DNA of 64,000 nt from an uncultured Stenotrophomonas sp. (GTDB lineage Bacteria > Pseudomonadota > Gammaproteobacteria > Xanthomonadales > Xanthomonadaceae): contig NZ_CAMFIA010000012.1 of assembly GCF_945952405.1 (NCBI RefSeq), positions 49,360 through 113,359 on the forward strand. The letters run 5' to 3'. A program made the position numbers and the translations under genes. The notes under the pieces were generated by a model, which saw only the letters and a program-made list of their open reading frames with translations, was not told the origin of the DNA and did not search any database. Positions 50,102 through 62,451 of the stretch are shown here, in pieces. Within the stretch, counting starts at the first letter, position 1. The number at the start of each line of letters is the position of its first letter.

Positions 50102-50125
50102 GGTAGTGCCGGCCGCTGGCCGGCA
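50102..50125. repeat. Single GTAG-type palindrome
   Basis: GGTAGTGCCGGCCGCTGGCC followed by GGCA, the same unit as in 43575-43638, here alone. Confidence 0.7.
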
Positions 50126-50157
50126 ACCTCGATATCCAGGTGGTTCATGGGCAACCG

Positions 50158-50193
50158 GGTCAGAGCCCTTTCCGCCGGAAAGGGATCCGACCC
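50158..50193. repeat. GGGTCAGAGCCC-type inverted repeat
   Basis: Seventeen-base arms with two mismatches around a GCC loop. Related to 47655-47695. It lies just downstream of parE and may act as its terminator. Confidence 0.7.
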
Positions 50194-50204
50194 CGGTCGG
50201 GGGA

Positions 50205-52094
50205 TCAGACTTCCAGCGAAGCCAGGTCGCCCTTGGTTTCCAGCCAGCCCTTGCGGTCGGAGGCGCGCTTCTTGGCCAGCAGCATGTCCATCAGCGAGCG
50301 GGTCTGCTCGCCATCGTCCACGGTCAGCTGCACCAGGCGGCGCGTATCCGGGTGGATGGTCGACTCGCGCAGCTGCAGGGGGTTCATCTCGCCCAGGCCC
50401 TTGAAGCGGGTCACGTTGACCGCGCCCTTGAGCTTCTCGCGTTCGATCTTGTCCAGCATCGAGCGCTTTTCTTCCTCGTCCAGGGCGTAGAACACCTGCT
50501 TGCCCACGTCGATGCGGAACAGCGGCGGCATCGCCACGAACACGTGGCCGGCATCCACCAGCGCCGGGAAGTGCTTGAGGAACAGCGCGGTCAGCAGGGT
50601 GGCGATGTGCAGGCCGTCGGAGTCCGCGTCGGCCAGGATCACCACCTTGCCGTAACGCAGGCCGCTGATGTCGTCCTTGCCGGGATCGCAGCCGATCGCC
50701 ACCGCCAGGTTGTGCACTTCTTCCGAGGCCAGCACGCTGTTGGACGAGACTTCCCAGGTGTTGAGGATCTTGCCGCGCAGCGGCAGGATCGCCTGGAAGT
50801 CCTTGTCGCGGGCCTGCTTGGCGCTGCCGCCTGCCGAGTCACCCTCGACCAGGAACAGCTCGGTGCGCGACAGGTCCTGGCTGATGCAGTCAGCCAGTTT
50901 GCCGGGCAGGGCCGGGCCCTGGGTGACCTTCTTGCGGACGACCAGCTTCTCGGTCTTCAGGCGCGCGCTGGCGCGCTCGATGGCGATCTGCGCGATCTTC
51001 TCGCCCAGTTCCACGTTCTGGTTCAGCAGCAGGCTGAAGGCGTCGTGGGCGGCGCCCTCGACGAAGCCGGCGGCCTGGCGCGAGGACAGGCGTTCCTTGG
51101 TCTGGCCGCTGAACTGCGGGTCGGTCATTTTCAGCGACAGCACGAACGACACGCGGTCCCAGACGTCTTCCGGGGCCAGTTTGACGCCACGCGGCAGCAG
51201 GTTGCGGAAGTCGCAGAATTCGCGCAGCGCCTCGGTCAGGCCGGTGCGCAGACCGTTGACGTGGGTGCCGTGCTGGGCGGTGGGAATCAGGTTGACGTAG
51301 CTTTCCTGGACCAGCTCGCCTTCGGGCAGCCAGGCCACGGCCCAGTCAACCACTTCGGTGTCCTTCTTCAGGTTGCCGACGAACAGGTCGGCCGGCAGCG
51401 ATTCGCGCTCGCCCAGTTCCAGCTTCAGGTAGTCGCGCAGGCCGTCTTCGTAATACCAGGTGTCGACTTCGCCGGTGGCTTCATCGGTCAGCTTGACGGT
51501 CAGGCCCGGGCACAGTACGGCCTTGGCGCGCAGCAGGTGCTTCAGCGCGCGCACCGCGAACTTGGGGGTGTCGAAGTACTTCGGGTCCGGCCAGAAGCGC
51601 ACGCGGGTACCGGTGTTCTTCTTGCCGACCGTACCGACCACTTCCAGCGGGGTGGCGCGGTCGCCGTTGCGGAAGGTGATGCGGTGTTCGGCACCTTCGC
51701 GCTTGATATGCACTTCCACCAGGGTCGACAGCGCGTTGACCACGCTGACGCCGACGCCATGCAGGCCGCCGGAGAAGGTGTAGTTGTTGTTGCTGAACTT
51801 GCCGCCCGCATGCAGGCGGGTAAGGATCAGCTCGACGCCCGGGATCTTCTCTTCCGGATGGATGTCCACCGGCATGCCGCGGCCGTCATCGCTGACTTCC
51901 ACGCTGCCGTCCTTGAACAGGGTGATCTCGATCGAGCGGGCATGGCCAGCGAGGGCCTCGTCCACCGAGTTGTCGATCACTTCCTGCGCCAGGTGGTTCG
52001 GGCGCGCGGTGTCGGTATACATGCCGGGACGGCGCTTGACCGGGTCAAGGCCGGACAGGACTTCAATATCGGCGGCGTTATAGCGGGCGTTCAT
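50205..52094 (-). CDS. parE: DNA topoisomerase IV subunit B
   Basis: 629 residues. GHKL ATPase: EVIDNSVDEALAGHARSIEI, VSDDGRGMPVDIHPEEKIPG and GGLHGVGVSVVNALSTLVEV. TOPRIM: LFLVEGDSAGGSAKQARDKD and VVILADADSDGLHIATLL. The C-terminal VTRFKGLGEMNPLQLREST is typical. The RRPGMYTDTARPNHLAQEVI start and the length (GyrB is near 800) identify ParE rather than GyrB. It decatenates replicated chromosomes with ParC, whose gene is not here. A fluoroquinolone and novobiocin-class target in general. Confidence 0.95.
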   Translation of the reverse strand: MNARYNAADIEVLSGLDPVKRRPGMYTDTARPNHLAQEVIDNSVDEALAGHARSIEITLFKDGSVEVSDDGRGMPVDIHPEEKIPGVELILTRLHAGGKFSNNNYTFSGGLHGVGVSVVNALSTLVEVHIKREGAEHRITFRNGDRATPLEVVGTVGKKNTGTRVRFWPDPKYFDTPKFAVRALKHLLRAKAVLCPGLTVKLTDEATGEVDTWYYEDGLRDYLKLELGERESLPADLFVGNLKKDTEVVDWAVAWLPEGELVQESYVNLIPTAQHGTHVNGLRTGLTEALREFCDFRNLLPRGVKLAPEDVWDRVSFVLSLKMTDPQFSGQTKERLSSRQAAGFVEGAAHDAFSLLLNQNVELGEKIAQIAIERASARLKTEKLVVRKKVTQGPALPGKLADCISQDLSRTELFLVEGDSAGGSAKQARDKDFQAILPLRGKILNTWEVSSNSVLASEEVHNLAVAIGCDPGKDDISGLRYGKVVILADADSDGLHIATLLTALFLKHFPALVDAGHVFVAMPPLFRIDVGKQVFYALDEEEKRSMLDKIEREKLKGAVNVTRFKGLGEMNPLQLRESTIHPDTRRLVQLTVDDGEQTRSLMDMLLAKKRASDRKGWLETKGDLASLEV

Positions 52095-52185
52095 CTATCT
52101 TCTAAAGCGCGGAGCGACGCGCAAGTGTGCGGTCTGGGCGGCGAATTTGCACGCCTGCGGTTCAGCCTCGGCGCTGGGGAGGGGG

Positions 52186-52191
52186 TAAAAT
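52186..52191 (+). promoter_or_regulatory. Candidate -10 box for the 52267 gene
   Basis: TAAAAT in a GC-rich setting about 75 bases before the start of the small exported protein. A TTCAGC-like -35 is 19 bases upstream, at the edge of usual spacing. Confidence 0.3.
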
Positions 52192-52266
52192 GGCAGTCGC
52201 TGGAATCTGAACGCCGGCGACCCCGGTTGGGTCGAAACGTCCAAGCCATACCGCGAGGAGGACCTC

Positions 52267-52500
52267 ATGAAGAAGTTGCTGACCATTGCAATCCTGGCCG
52301 CTGCCGCCGTTGCAGTGCCGCTGGTGGTGGCACAGAACGCCGGCCAGCCGGCCCCGCAGCAGGGTGACCAGGCCGACAAGGCGCAGGCCGAAGCCGATGC
52401 CAAGGCCAAGCGCCGTGCCCAGGCCAATGCCGAAATGAAGGCGCAGGGCCAGCCGGCCCCGCAGCAGGAAGAAGAGGAAGAGGCGCGCAAGAAGCGCTGA
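52267..52500 (+). CDS. Small exported Gln/Ala/Glu-rich protein
   Basis: 77 residues with GAGGAGG directly before the ATG. KKLLTIAILAAAAVAVPLVVAQ is a signal peptide; the mature part is low-complexity (QPAPQQ repeated twice, then Ala/Lys and an acidic EEEEE run and basic end). No fold is recognised. It is divergent from parE and ends in a strong terminator at 52545, so it is a single-gene unit with robust translation signals. Function unknown, perhaps envelope-related. Confidence 0.8.
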   Translation: MKKLLTIAILAAAAVAVPLVVAQNAGQPAPQQGDQADKAQAEADAKAKRRAQANAEMKAQGQPAPQQEEEEEARKKR

Positions 52501-52544
52501 TCCCGCACCCGCCAAGCGCCCTTGCGACAAGGGTTGCGTACCGG

Positions 52545-52571
52545 AACGCCCCGCCCAGCGGGGCGTTTTTT
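52545..52571 (+). terminator. Intrinsic terminator of the small exported protein gene
   Basis: Ten-base-pair stem (52545-52554 with 52558-52567), CCA loop and TTTTTT. Confidence 0.9.
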
Positions 52572-52594
52572 GTTGGAACGGCCGCACGAGCCCC

Positions 52595-52623
52595 TTGGGT
52601 TGGCGGCCATCAATCTGTAAACT
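52595..52623 (+). promoter_or_regulatory. Candidate pyrG promoter
   Basis: TTGGGT (52595-52600), 17-base spacer, TAAACT (52618-52623). The leader to the pyrG start is about 275 bases and holds no gene I can support; a long leader leaves room for nucleotide control, but no typical attenuator is seen. Confidence 0.35.
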
Positions 52624-52829
52624 ACGGCTTTCCGGGAGTAGTGCGTGTCCACCATTTGCGAATGGGCTGGCACGGCCATGCGTGGCCTCCAGCAATGCGG
52701 GTCGCAGGTGACGGTCGATTTGACCGGCACGGCCGCCCCGACCTCGCACGATGGTCCCCGTCCGGCGCTTGCCGCCGCACGGATCGGCACCTCCCTCGCT
52801 GCTCCAGCGAACCGGAAAACCCCCTCTGA

Positions 52830-54563
<1,734 letters not shown>

Positions 54564-54568
54564 CTTGT

Positions 54569-54594
54569 GATGGGGGCCGCCGGCCCCCATCTTG
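54569..54594 (+). terminator. Hairpin after pyrG
   Basis: Ten-base-pair stem (54569-54578 with 54582-54591) followed by only TTG. A weak terminator or processing site between pyrG and kdsA. Confidence 0.5.
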
Positions 54595-54652
54595 CACGCT
54601 TCAACCCCCAGCGCGCCGGCCCGGCCGGTGCCGCGGACAACAAGGAAACGCC

Positions 54653-55483
54653 ATGAAACTGTGTGGATTCGAGGTCGGGCTGGACCAGCCCCTGTTCCTG
54701 ATCGCCGGCCCCTGCGTGATCGAGTCGATGCAGCTGCAGCTCGATACCGCCGGCAAGCTGAAGGAAGTCACCGACAAGCTCGGCGTCAACTTCATCTTCA
54801 AGTCCAGCTTCGACAAGGCCAACCGCACTTCGGGTACCGCCTTCCGCGGCCCGGGCATGGAAGAGGGCCTGAAGGTCCTGGCCGAGGTCAAGAAGCAGAT
54901 CGGCGTGCCGGTGCTGACCGACGTCCATGAATACACCCCGATGGATGAAGTGGCTTCGGTGGTGGACGTGCTGCAGACTCCGGCGTTCCTGGTCCGCCAG
55001 ACCGACTTCATCCGCAAGGTGTGCTCGGCCGGCAAGCCGGTCAACATCAAGAAGGGCCAGTTCCTGGCACCGTGGGACATGAAGCCGGTGGTGGAGAAGG
55101 CCAAGGCCACCGGCAACGAGCAGATCATGGTCTGCGAGCGCGGCGCCAGCTTCGGCTACAACAATCTGGTCAGCGACATGCGTTCGCTGGCGGTGATGCG
55201 CGACACCGGTTGCCCGGTGGTGTTCGATGCCACCCACTCGGTGCAGCTGCCGGGCGGGCAGGGCACCAGTTCGGGTGGCCAGCGTGAGCACGTGCCGGTG
55301 CTGGCGCGTGCCGCGGTGGCGGTGGGCATCTCCGGCCTGTTCGCCGAGACCCATCCGGATCCGTCCAAGGCGCTGTCCGATGGCCCCAATGCGTGGCCGC
55401 TGGACCAGATGGAAGCGCTGCTCGAGACCCTGATGGAACTTGATGCGGTGACCAAGAAGCACGGCTTCTCGCGCTTCGCGTGA
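54653..55483 (+). CDS. kdsA: 3-deoxy-8-phosphooctulonate synthase
   Basis: 276 residues. [20 protein letters not shown] at the start, [40 protein letters not shown] and [20 protein letters not shown] are all typical. It joins arabinose 5-phosphate and PEP to KDO 8-phosphate for lipopolysaccharide core. The [12 protein letters not shown] substrate loop is intact. The next small gene begins within its stop codon region (four-base overlap). Confidence 0.97.
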   Translation: MKLCGFEVGLDQPLFLIAGPCVIESMQLQLDTAGKLKEVTDKLGVNFIFKSSFDKANRTSGTAFRGPGMEEGLKVLAEVKKQIGVPVLTDVHEYTPMDEVASVVDVLQTPAFLVRQTDFIRKVCSAGKPVNIKKGQFLAPWDMKPVVEKAKATGNEQIMVCERGASFGYNNLVSDMRSLAVMRDTGCPVVFDATHSVQLPGGQGTSSGGQREHVPVLARAAVAVGISGLFAETHPDPSKALSDGPNAWPLDQMEALLETLMELDAVTKKHGFSRFA

Positions 55484-55827
55484 GTCGTGACCCGTGGCTG
55501 GCGCTGGAAGCCCAGCGTCGCCGCCGGCGCTGGAGGCAGTGGCCCTGGGGCCTGATCGCCCTGGGCCTGGCGCTGTTGTGCACGCTGGGCATGTTCGGCC
55601 TGGTGCTGATCGGCGCCGCCTCGGTGCGGCCTCCGGGTGATGGCAGCAGTGCCCACAACCTGAAGGCGTACTTCATTGCGCTGCTGGTCGCGGAACTGCT
55701 GGGCAGCCTGGGCTGCGTGGCGGCGGCGGTCCTCGGCTGGCGCCTGAACCGCGGCAAGCTCACGGCAGCGCTGGCGATCATCCTGCTGTCGCTGTGGCTC
55801 GGCGCCCTGTTCTACGGGCTGCTTTGA
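55480..55827 (+). CDS. Small membrane protein, first of a tandem pair
   Basis: 115 residues from a GTG at 55480 overlapping the kdsA stop. Basic N-terminus ([10 protein letters not shown]), then [20 protein letters not shown] as first helix, a loop with PPGDG, and two further helices. It resembles its downstream neighbour: both have the [10 protein letters not shown] opening and the PPGDG loop at the same place, so they arose by tandem duplication. No known family; position in the kdsA-eno block is the only context. Confidence 0.72.
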   Translation: MSRDPWLALEAQRRRRRWRQWPWGLIALGLALLCTLGMFGLVLIGAASVRPPGDGSSAHNLKAYFIALLVAELLGSLGCVAAAVLGWRLNRGKLTAALAIILLSLWLGALFYGLL

Positions 55828-56156
55828 TGAATGCGGCGAACTCCGCGCGGGGGTGGCCCTGGGGCCTGATTGCCCTGGGGCTGTCCGTGCTTGCCTGGGC
55901 CGCGTTGGTGATGGGGGTGTTGGCCTTCGCCGCCAGCTTCGCGCCGCCGGGCGACGGCAATCATGGCGTGCAGGCCATGCAGTACTGGGTCCTGGCCGCG
56001 CTGCTCACGCTGGGCCTGTCGTTCATCGGCAGCCTGGTGGCGATGGTGATGGCCTGGCGCCGCGGGCGCGGAGCGCTCTGTGCCGGGATTGCCGGTGTGT
56101 TGCTGACACTGCTGGCATCGCTGGTACTGCTGGTGATCGGGGCCAACTGGGGCTGA
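55827..56156 (+). CDS. Small membrane protein, second of a tandem pair
   Basis: 109 residues from ATG 55827, overlapping the previous stop (TGATG). [20 protein letters not shown] is the first helix, then FAPPGDGNHG, then two more helices (VLAALLTLGLSFIGSLVAMV and CAGIAGVLLTLLASLVLLVI). Paralogue of the 55480 protein. Function unknown. Confidence 0.72.
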   Translation: MNAANSARGWPWGLIALGLSVLAWAALVMGVLAFAASFAPPGDGNHGVQAMQYWVLAALLTLGLSFIGSLVAMVMAWRRGRGALCAGIAGVLLTLLASLVLLVIGANWG

Positions 56157-57545
<1,389 letters not shown>

Positions 57546-57549
57546 GCTG

Positions 57550-57903
57550 ATGCGCGACTGGCGCTGGATGCTGCTGGTGCTGGCCCTGCTGCTGGGCTGG
57601 CTGCAGTACCGCTTCTGGTTCGGTCCGGGCAATTCGGGTGAAGTGATGATGCTCGAAGCGCAGGTGACCAACCAGGAGCGGGACAATGAGGGCCTGCAGC
57701 AGCGCAACGACGCGCTGGCTGCTGAAGTGAAGGACCTCAAGGAAGGCCAGTCCGCCATCGAAGAACGCGCGCGCAGCGAGCTGGGCATGATCAAGCCGGG
57801 CGAAAAGTTCTATCGCGTGGTCGAGGATGCGCCGGTTGCCCCGGCGCAGGCTGCGGCCGGGGCCAGTGCCCAGGCCGGCGAACACCCGGCGGACGTGCCA
57901 TGA
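57550..57903 (+). CDS. ftsB: Cell division protein FtsB
   Basis: 117 residues. N-terminal transmembrane helix ([21 protein letters not shown]), a periplasmic coiled coil ([20 protein letters not shown]) and the conserved [20 protein letters not shown] segment. It forms the FtsQBL complex at the septum. The Ala-rich tail after residue 95 is longer than in E. coli. Four bases after eno, and it overlaps ispD by four bases, as in many Gammaproteobacteria. Confidence 0.93.
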   Translation: MRDWRWMLLVLALLLGWLQYRFWFGPGNSGEVMMLEAQVTNQERDNEGLQQRNDALAAEVKDLKEGQSAIEERARSELGMIKPGEKFYRVVEDAPVAPAQAAAGASAQAGEHPADVP

Positions 57904-58598
57904 GCGCCGCGATCTGGGTGGTGGTTCCCGCCGCCGGCCGTGGCGCCCGCTTTGGTGCACCGCTGCCCAAGCAGTACCTGCAGGCGGGCGGGCAGATCCT
58001 GCTTGCCCACACCCTGGACGCGCTGCTGGCGCACCCGGCTGTGGCCGGGGCGATGGTGGTGATCGGCCAGGATGACGCCGACTGGCCGGGCTGGGGTGAG
58101 TGGGCCGGCAAGCCGGTGCTGACCTGCATCGGCGGCGCCACCCGTGCCGCCTCGGTGCTGGCCGGATTGCAGGCGTTGCCGGACACGGTACGCGCCGATG
58201 AATTCGTGCTGGTCCATGATGCCGCGCGGCCCAACCTGTCGCTGGCCGATCTCGGTCGCCTGCTGGAAGTCGGCCGTGCCGATCCGGTCGGGGCGATCCT
58301 GGCCGCGCCGGTGCGCGATACGCTCAAGCGTGCGGGCGACGATGGCGGCATCGATGGCACCGAGCCACGCGAGCGCCTGTGGCGCGCACTGACGCCGCAG
58401 CTGTTCCGCCGCCACCAGCTCAGCCGCGCGCTGTCCGAGGCGGCGGCCGCCGGTGTTGAAGTCACCGACGAAGCCATGGCCATGGAGCGCCAGGGCCAGC
58501 GCCCGCTGCTGGTGGAAGGCAGCGAGGACAACTTCAAGGTCACCACCCCGGCCGATCTCGACCGGTTCGAATTCGTACTTTCCCGCCGCGCCGGCTGA
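57900..58598 (+). CDS. ispD: 2-C-methyl-D-erythritol 4-phosphate cytidylyltransferase
   Basis: 232 residues. [22 protein letters not shown] is the CTP-binding start with the essential Arg and Lys; [20 protein letters not shown] and the final [20 protein letters not shown] match the family. It uses CTP, the product of PyrG nearby, in the MEP route to isoprenoids. ispF follows after 34 bases. Confidence 0.95.
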   Translation: MSAAIWVVVPAAGRGARFGAPLPKQYLQAGGQILLAHTLDALLAHPAVAGAMVVIGQDDADWPGWGEWAGKPVLTCIGGATRAASVLAGLQALPDTVRADEFVLVHDAARPNLSLADLGRLLEVGRADPVGAILAAPVRDTLKRAGDDGGIDGTEPRERLWRALTPQLFRRHQLSRALSEAAAAGVEVTDEAMAMERQGQRPLLVEGSEDNFKVTTPADLDRFEFVLSRRAG

Positions 58599-58632
58599 CT
58601 GCCCGCGCGGCCCTGCTGCAAGGGTTGCATCC

Positions 58633-59130
58633 ATGAGCACCGCTCCGTTCCCGCCCGTCCGCATCGGCCAGGGCTACGACGTCCATGCCTTCGGTGAAGG
58701 CGACCACATCATGCTGGGCGGAGTGAACGTGGCGCACAGCTGCGGCGTGCTCGCGCACAGCGACGGCGATGTGATCCTGCATGCCTTGTGTGATGCCATG
58801 CTCGGCGCGCTGGCGTTGGGTGACATCGGCCAGCACTTCCCGCCCAGCGACGATCGCTGGAAGGGCGCCGACAGCAGCGAATTCGTGCGCCACTGTGACA
58901 GCCTGCTGCGCGAGCGCGGCTGGCGCGTCGGCAACACCGACATCACCGTGATCTGCGAGCGGCCGAAGGTCGGCCCGCATGCGCTGGCCATGCGTGAGCG
59001 CATCGGCTCCCTGCTGCAGCTGCCGCTGGATGCGGTCAGCGTCAAGGCCACGACCTCCGAAAAGCTGGGGTTCACCGGTCGGGGCGAAGGCATCGCCGCG
59101 CAGGCCGTCGTACTGCTGGTGGCGGCATGA
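58633..59130 (+). CDS. ispF: 2-C-methyl-D-erythritol 2,4-cyclodiphosphate synthase
   Basis: 165 residues from ATG 58633. [20 protein letters not shown] and [20 protein letters not shown] carry the zinc-binding Asp-x-His and His; [10 protein letters not shown] and [20 protein letters not shown] complete the active site. It catalyses the cyclisation step of the MEP pathway. The stop overlaps the truD start by four bases. Confidence 0.96.
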   Translation: MSTAPFPPVRIGQGYDVHAFGEGDHIMLGGVNVAHSCGVLAHSDGDVILHALCDAMLGALALGDIGQHFPPSDDRWKGADSSEFVRHCDSLLRERGWRVGNTDITVICERPKVGPHALAMRERIGSLLQLPLDAVSVKATTSEKLGFTGRGEGIAAQAVVLLVAA

Positions 59131-60158
59131 TCCCGGTACCGCTGGCGTTCGGTGCGCCGCTGCTGACCGCGCGCATCCGCACGACGCCGGAAGATTTCCA
59201 GGTCGACGAACTGCCGGCCTTCGAGGCCACGGGCGAAGGCGAGCATCTGCTGCTGCACATCCGCAAGCGCGGCGCCAATACCGTGCACGTGGCCAAGCTG
59301 CTGGCGCAGTGGGCCGGCCTGCCGGAAATGGCGGTGAGCTACGCCGGTATGAAGGATCGCCACGCGGTCACCACCCAGCGCTTCAGCGTGCACCTGCCCA
59401 AGCGCGTGGCGCCGGACCTGGCGGCGCTGGCCAGTGACGAGATCGAAGTGCTCGAGGCCACCTGGCACAACCGCAAGCTGCAGCGCGGTGCGCTGGCCGG
59501 CAACCGGTTCCGGCTGGTGCTGCGTGAGGTGCGCGGGGATGCCGCGGCGATCAGCGAACGGCTGCAGCAGATGGGTGCGCGCGGCCTGCCGAACTGGTTC
59601 GGTGAGCAGCGCTTCGGGCGTGACGGTGGCAATGTTCCGGCCGCGCTGGCGATGTTCGGTGGCCGTCGCATGCGCAAGGACCAGCGCTCGCTGCTGCTGT
59701 CGGCGGCGCGTTCGGCGCTGTTCAATCGCGTGCTGGCCGCACGCGTGGAGCAGGGCAGCTGGGACCAGCCGCTGGACGGTGAAGTGTGGATGCTCGATGG
59801 CAGCCGCAGCGTGTTCGGCCCCGAACCGTATACCGATGTGCTGGCCGAGCGCCTGGCGCGTTTCGACATCCATCCGAGCGCGCCACTGTGGGGCGAAGGC
59901 GAGCTGCGCAGTGCCGACGCCGCGCGCGCGCTGGAGCTGGCGGTACTGCAGGACGAGGAATCAATGGCGCTGCGTGCCGGCCTGGAAGACGCGCGGCTGA
60001 AGCAGGAACGCCGCGCGCTGCGCCTGCGCCCGGCGCTGCTGCAGCACCAGTGGCTGGCCGATGACGTGCTGGAGCTGTCGTTCGCACTGCCGCCGGGTTG
60101 CTACGCCACCGCCGTGCTGCACGAGCTCGGCCCCGTCGAAGACGCCTCGCAGGCCTGA
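59127..60158 (+). CDS. truD: tRNA pseudouridine(13) synthase
   Basis: 343 residues. [20 protein letters not shown], the catalytic [18 protein letters not shown] with the nucleophilic Asp, and [18 protein letters not shown] are family hallmarks, and [10 protein letters not shown] is present. It makes pseudouridine at position 13 of tRNA-Glu. The ispF-truD-surE-pcm-nlpD order is the Gammaproteobacterial standard, here with smr inserted on the other strand between truD and surE. Confidence 0.95.
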   Translation: MIPVPLAFGAPLLTARIRTTPEDFQVDELPAFEATGEGEHLLLHIRKRGANTVHVAKLLAQWAGLPEMAVSYAGMKDRHAVTTQRFSVHLPKRVAPDLAALASDEIEVLEATWHNRKLQRGALAGNRFRLVLREVRGDAAAISERLQQMGARGLPNWFGEQRFGRDGGNVPAALAMFGGRRMRKDQRSLLLSAARSALFNRVLAARVEQGSWDQPLDGEVWMLDGSRSVFGPEPYTDVLAERLARFDIHPSAPLWGEGELRSADAARALELAVLQDEESMALRAGLEDARLKQERRALRLRPALLQHQWLADDVLELSFALPPGCYATAVLHELGPVEDASQA

Positions 60159-60161
60159 CAG

Positions 60162-60230
60162 AAAAAAGGGGACGGAGGGGATTAAGTCGTTTGTGGCACA
60201 AACGACTTAATCCCCTCCGTCCCCTTTTTT
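60162..60230. repeat. Perfect 34-bp inverted repeat, bidirectional terminator
   Basis: 60162-60195 is the exact reverse complement of 60197-60230 around a single G. The ends are A6 and T6, so either transcript ends in a very long hairpin with a U tract. It sits exactly between the stop codons of truD and the convergent smr gene. Confidence 0.95.
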
Positions 60231-60770
60231 TCAGCGGTGTGCCAGCAGTACGAGTACGGCGCCGGTGCCGCCTTGTCCGGGCGGTGCCGAGTGGAAGGCC
60301 AGCACGTCGTTGCGCAGCCGCAGCAGGCGGTCGACCAGGTTCTTCAGTACCGGCGCGCCGCCATCGGACTGCAGGCCCTTGCCGTGGATGATGCGCACGC
60401 AGCCATACTCGTGTGCATGCGCTTCCAGCATGAACTGGCGCAGCAGCGCTTCGGCCTGCGCGGCGGTCGCGCCATGCAGGTCCAGTTCGTCCTGTACCGA
60501 GTACTGCCCGCGCTTCAGCCGCTGGAACAGGCGTGGCGGCAGATTCTCGCGGCGGTAGCTGGCCACGTCGCCGGCCTCCAGCGGCGCACTGTCGCGCAGC
60601 AGCCGGGCGAACTCGCCGGCCGCTTCGGCCTCGTCACGTTCGGCCATGCGCGCGCGCGGCTTCGGCCGCGGGGCGGCCGGGGCCGGCTCGGCATCCTTGC
60701 GCAACGGCGTCACTTCGCCGATGGCTGCACGGAACAAGGCCGCCGGATCTTCGTCTTCAGGGTGTGGCAT
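60231..60770 (-). CDS. Smr-domain protein
   Basis: 179 residues from the ATG at 60770. An acidic and Pro/Arg-rich N-terminal half (PHPEDEDPAALFRAAIGEVT) and a C-terminal Smr domain: ELDLHGATAAQAEALLRQFM, then CVRIIHGKGLQSDGGAPVLK and VLAFHSAPPGQGGTGAVLVL, with the LDLHG and HGKG motifs of the nuclease-like family. Related to SmrA/SmrB; SmrB cleaves mRNA at collided ribosomes. The shorter form without SmrB's own N-terminal hook suggests SmrA-like. An upstream open stretch to 60929 is non-coding in character. Confidence 0.88.
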   Translation of the reverse strand: MPHPEDEDPAALFRAAIGEVTPLRKDAEPAPAAPRPKPRARMAERDEAEAAGEFARLLRDSAPLEAGDVASYRRENLPPRLFQRLKRGQYSVQDELDLHGATAAQAEALLRQFMLEAHAHEYGCVRIIHGKGLQSDGGAPVLKNLVDRLLRLRNDVLAFHSAPPGQGGTGAVLVLLAHR

Positions 60771-60979
60771 GCGCACAGGGTAAACCGCCGGCGCAGGTCT
60801 GCCTATGACGGTTCGATGTCGGCCGTGACCGCCGACAGGGTAGGACCGGCGGCTCGCATGCGGCACAATAGACGATGCCCTTGCAGGGTCGACGGCTTCC
60901 GCAGGGGAGTACGACGGTCCCGCCCACACTGCACGGTGACGGAATCGAATTCTTGGAAAATCAAGCGGTTAAATCGAAG

Positions 60980-61759
60980 ATGCGAATCCTGGTCAGTAAC
61001 GACGATGGCGTCGACGCCGCCGGTATCCGGATGCTTGCCTCGGTGCTGCGCGAGGCCGGCCACGAAGTGACCGTGGTCGCACCCGACCGCGACCGCTCCG
61101 GTGCCAGCAACTCGCTGACCCTGGACCTGCCCATCCGCCTCAAGCGCATCGACCATTACACCGTGTCGGTGGCCGGTACGCCGACCGACTGCGTGCATCT
61201 GGCGCTGACCGGCCTGTTGGAATTCGAGCCCGACATTGTCGTGTCCGGCATCAACAACGCCGCCAATCTTGGCGATGACGTGATCTATTCCGGCACCGTT
61301 TCGGCGGCGATGGAAGGTCGCTTCCTGGGGCTGCCGGCGGTGGCGGTCTCGCTGGTCAGCCGCAACCACGATCCCCGCCATTTCGAGACCGCCGCGCGCG
61401 CCGCGGTGGAGATCGTCGCCCGGCTCAAGGCCGACCCGCTGCCGGCGGACACCATCCTCAACGTCAACGTACCGGACCTGGCGTGGAGTGAGGTCAAGGG
61501 GTTCGAAGTGACCCGGCTCGGCAACCGTCATCGCGCCGAAGGGTGCATCGCGCAGAAGGATCCGCGCGGCAACGAGGTGTACTGGATCGGTCCCGCCGGT
61601 CGTGAGCAGGACTCCGGCCCCGGCACCGATTTCCATGCGGTGCGCACCGGCCATATCTCGATCACCCCGATCCAGGTCGACCTGACCCGCTACCAGGCGC
61701 TGGAGAAGGTGGCCAGCTGGGTTGGCGGCCTCAGCGCCGCGCTGGACCAGCCGGCATGA
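60980..61759 (+). CDS. surE: 5'-nucleotidase SurE
   Basis: 259 residues from ATG 60980. [20 protein letters not shown] holds the metal-binding Asp pair; [40 protein letters not shown] and the C-terminal [20 protein letters not shown] complete the fold. A stationary-phase survival phosphatase acting on nucleoside monophosphates. It overlaps pcm by four bases, as in E. coli. Confidence 0.96.
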   Translation: MRILVSNDDGVDAAGIRMLASVLREAGHEVTVVAPDRDRSGASNSLTLDLPIRLKRIDHYTVSVAGTPTDCVHLALTGLLEFEPDIVVSGINNAANLGDDVIYSGTVSAAMEGRFLGLPAVAVSLVSRNHDPRHFETAARAAVEIVARLKADPLPADTILNVNVPDLAWSEVKGFEVTRLGNRHRAEGCIAQKDPRGNEVYWIGPAGREQDSGPGTDFHAVRTGHISITPIQVDLTRYQALEKVASWVGGLSAALDQPA

Positions 61760-62433
61760 GTCCACGCCTGCGCCTGCAGCCGGAAGCCGTGGGTATCGGC
61801 ATGACCTCGCAGCGCGTGCGCGACCGCCTGGTCGATCGGCTGCGCGAAGCAGGGATCGTCGACGAGCCCACCTTGAACGCGATCCGCGTGGTGCCGCGCC
61901 ATCTGTTCATCGACGAGGCGCTGGCCTCGCGGGCCTACGAAGACACCGCCCTGCCGATCGGGCACGGCCAGACCATCTCGCAGCCGTGGGTGGTTGCGCG
62001 GATGACCGAGGCGGTGCTGCAGGTTGCGCCGAAGCGGGTGCTGGAAGTGGGTACCGGTTCCGGCTACCAGGCCGCCATCCTCGGTGCGCTGGGCCTGGAG
62101 GTCTACACCGTGGAACGCATCGGCGACCTGCTGCGGCAGGCACGCAAGCGCTTTCGCGCGCTGGGCATGAACATCCGCACCAAACATGACGATGGCCGGG
62201 TCGGCTGGGCCGAGCATGGCCCGTTCGATGCCATCGTGGTCACTGCGGCCGCGCCGGCGCTGGTCGACGCCCTGGTCGAACAGCTGGCCGAAGGCGGCCG
62301 CCTGGTGGCGCCGGTCGGTGGGCCCGGGGCGCAGTCGCTGGTCCAGCTGGACCGCGGGGCCGACGGCAGCATTGAACAACGCGTGCTGGCACCGGTCACG
62401 TTCGTGCCGTTGCTGTCTGGCATGCTCGACTAA
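61756..62433 (+). CDS. pcm: Protein-L-isoaspartate O-methyltransferase
   Basis: 225 residues. [27 protein letters not shown] is the substrate-binding part (split here for length: the [15 protein letters not shown] motif), followed by the SAM motif [18 protein letters not shown] and the [20 protein letters not shown] segment. It repairs isoaspartyl residues of aged proteins. Partner of surE in the stationary-phase cluster. An N-terminal extension of about 15 residues compared to E. coli Pcm. Confidence 0.95.
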   Translation: MSPRLRLQPEAVGIGMTSQRVRDRLVDRLREAGIVDEPTLNAIRVVPRHLFIDEALASRAYEDTALPIGHGQTISQPWVVARMTEAVLQVAPKRVLEVGTGSGYQAAILGALGLEVYTVERIGDLLRQARKRFRALGMNIRTKHDDGRVGWAEHGPFDAIVVTAAAPALVDALVEQLAEGGRLVAPVGGPGAQSLVQLDRGADGSIEQRVLAPVTFVPLLSGMLD

Positions 62434-62451
62434 TCCACGGAGCAGGGTTGC

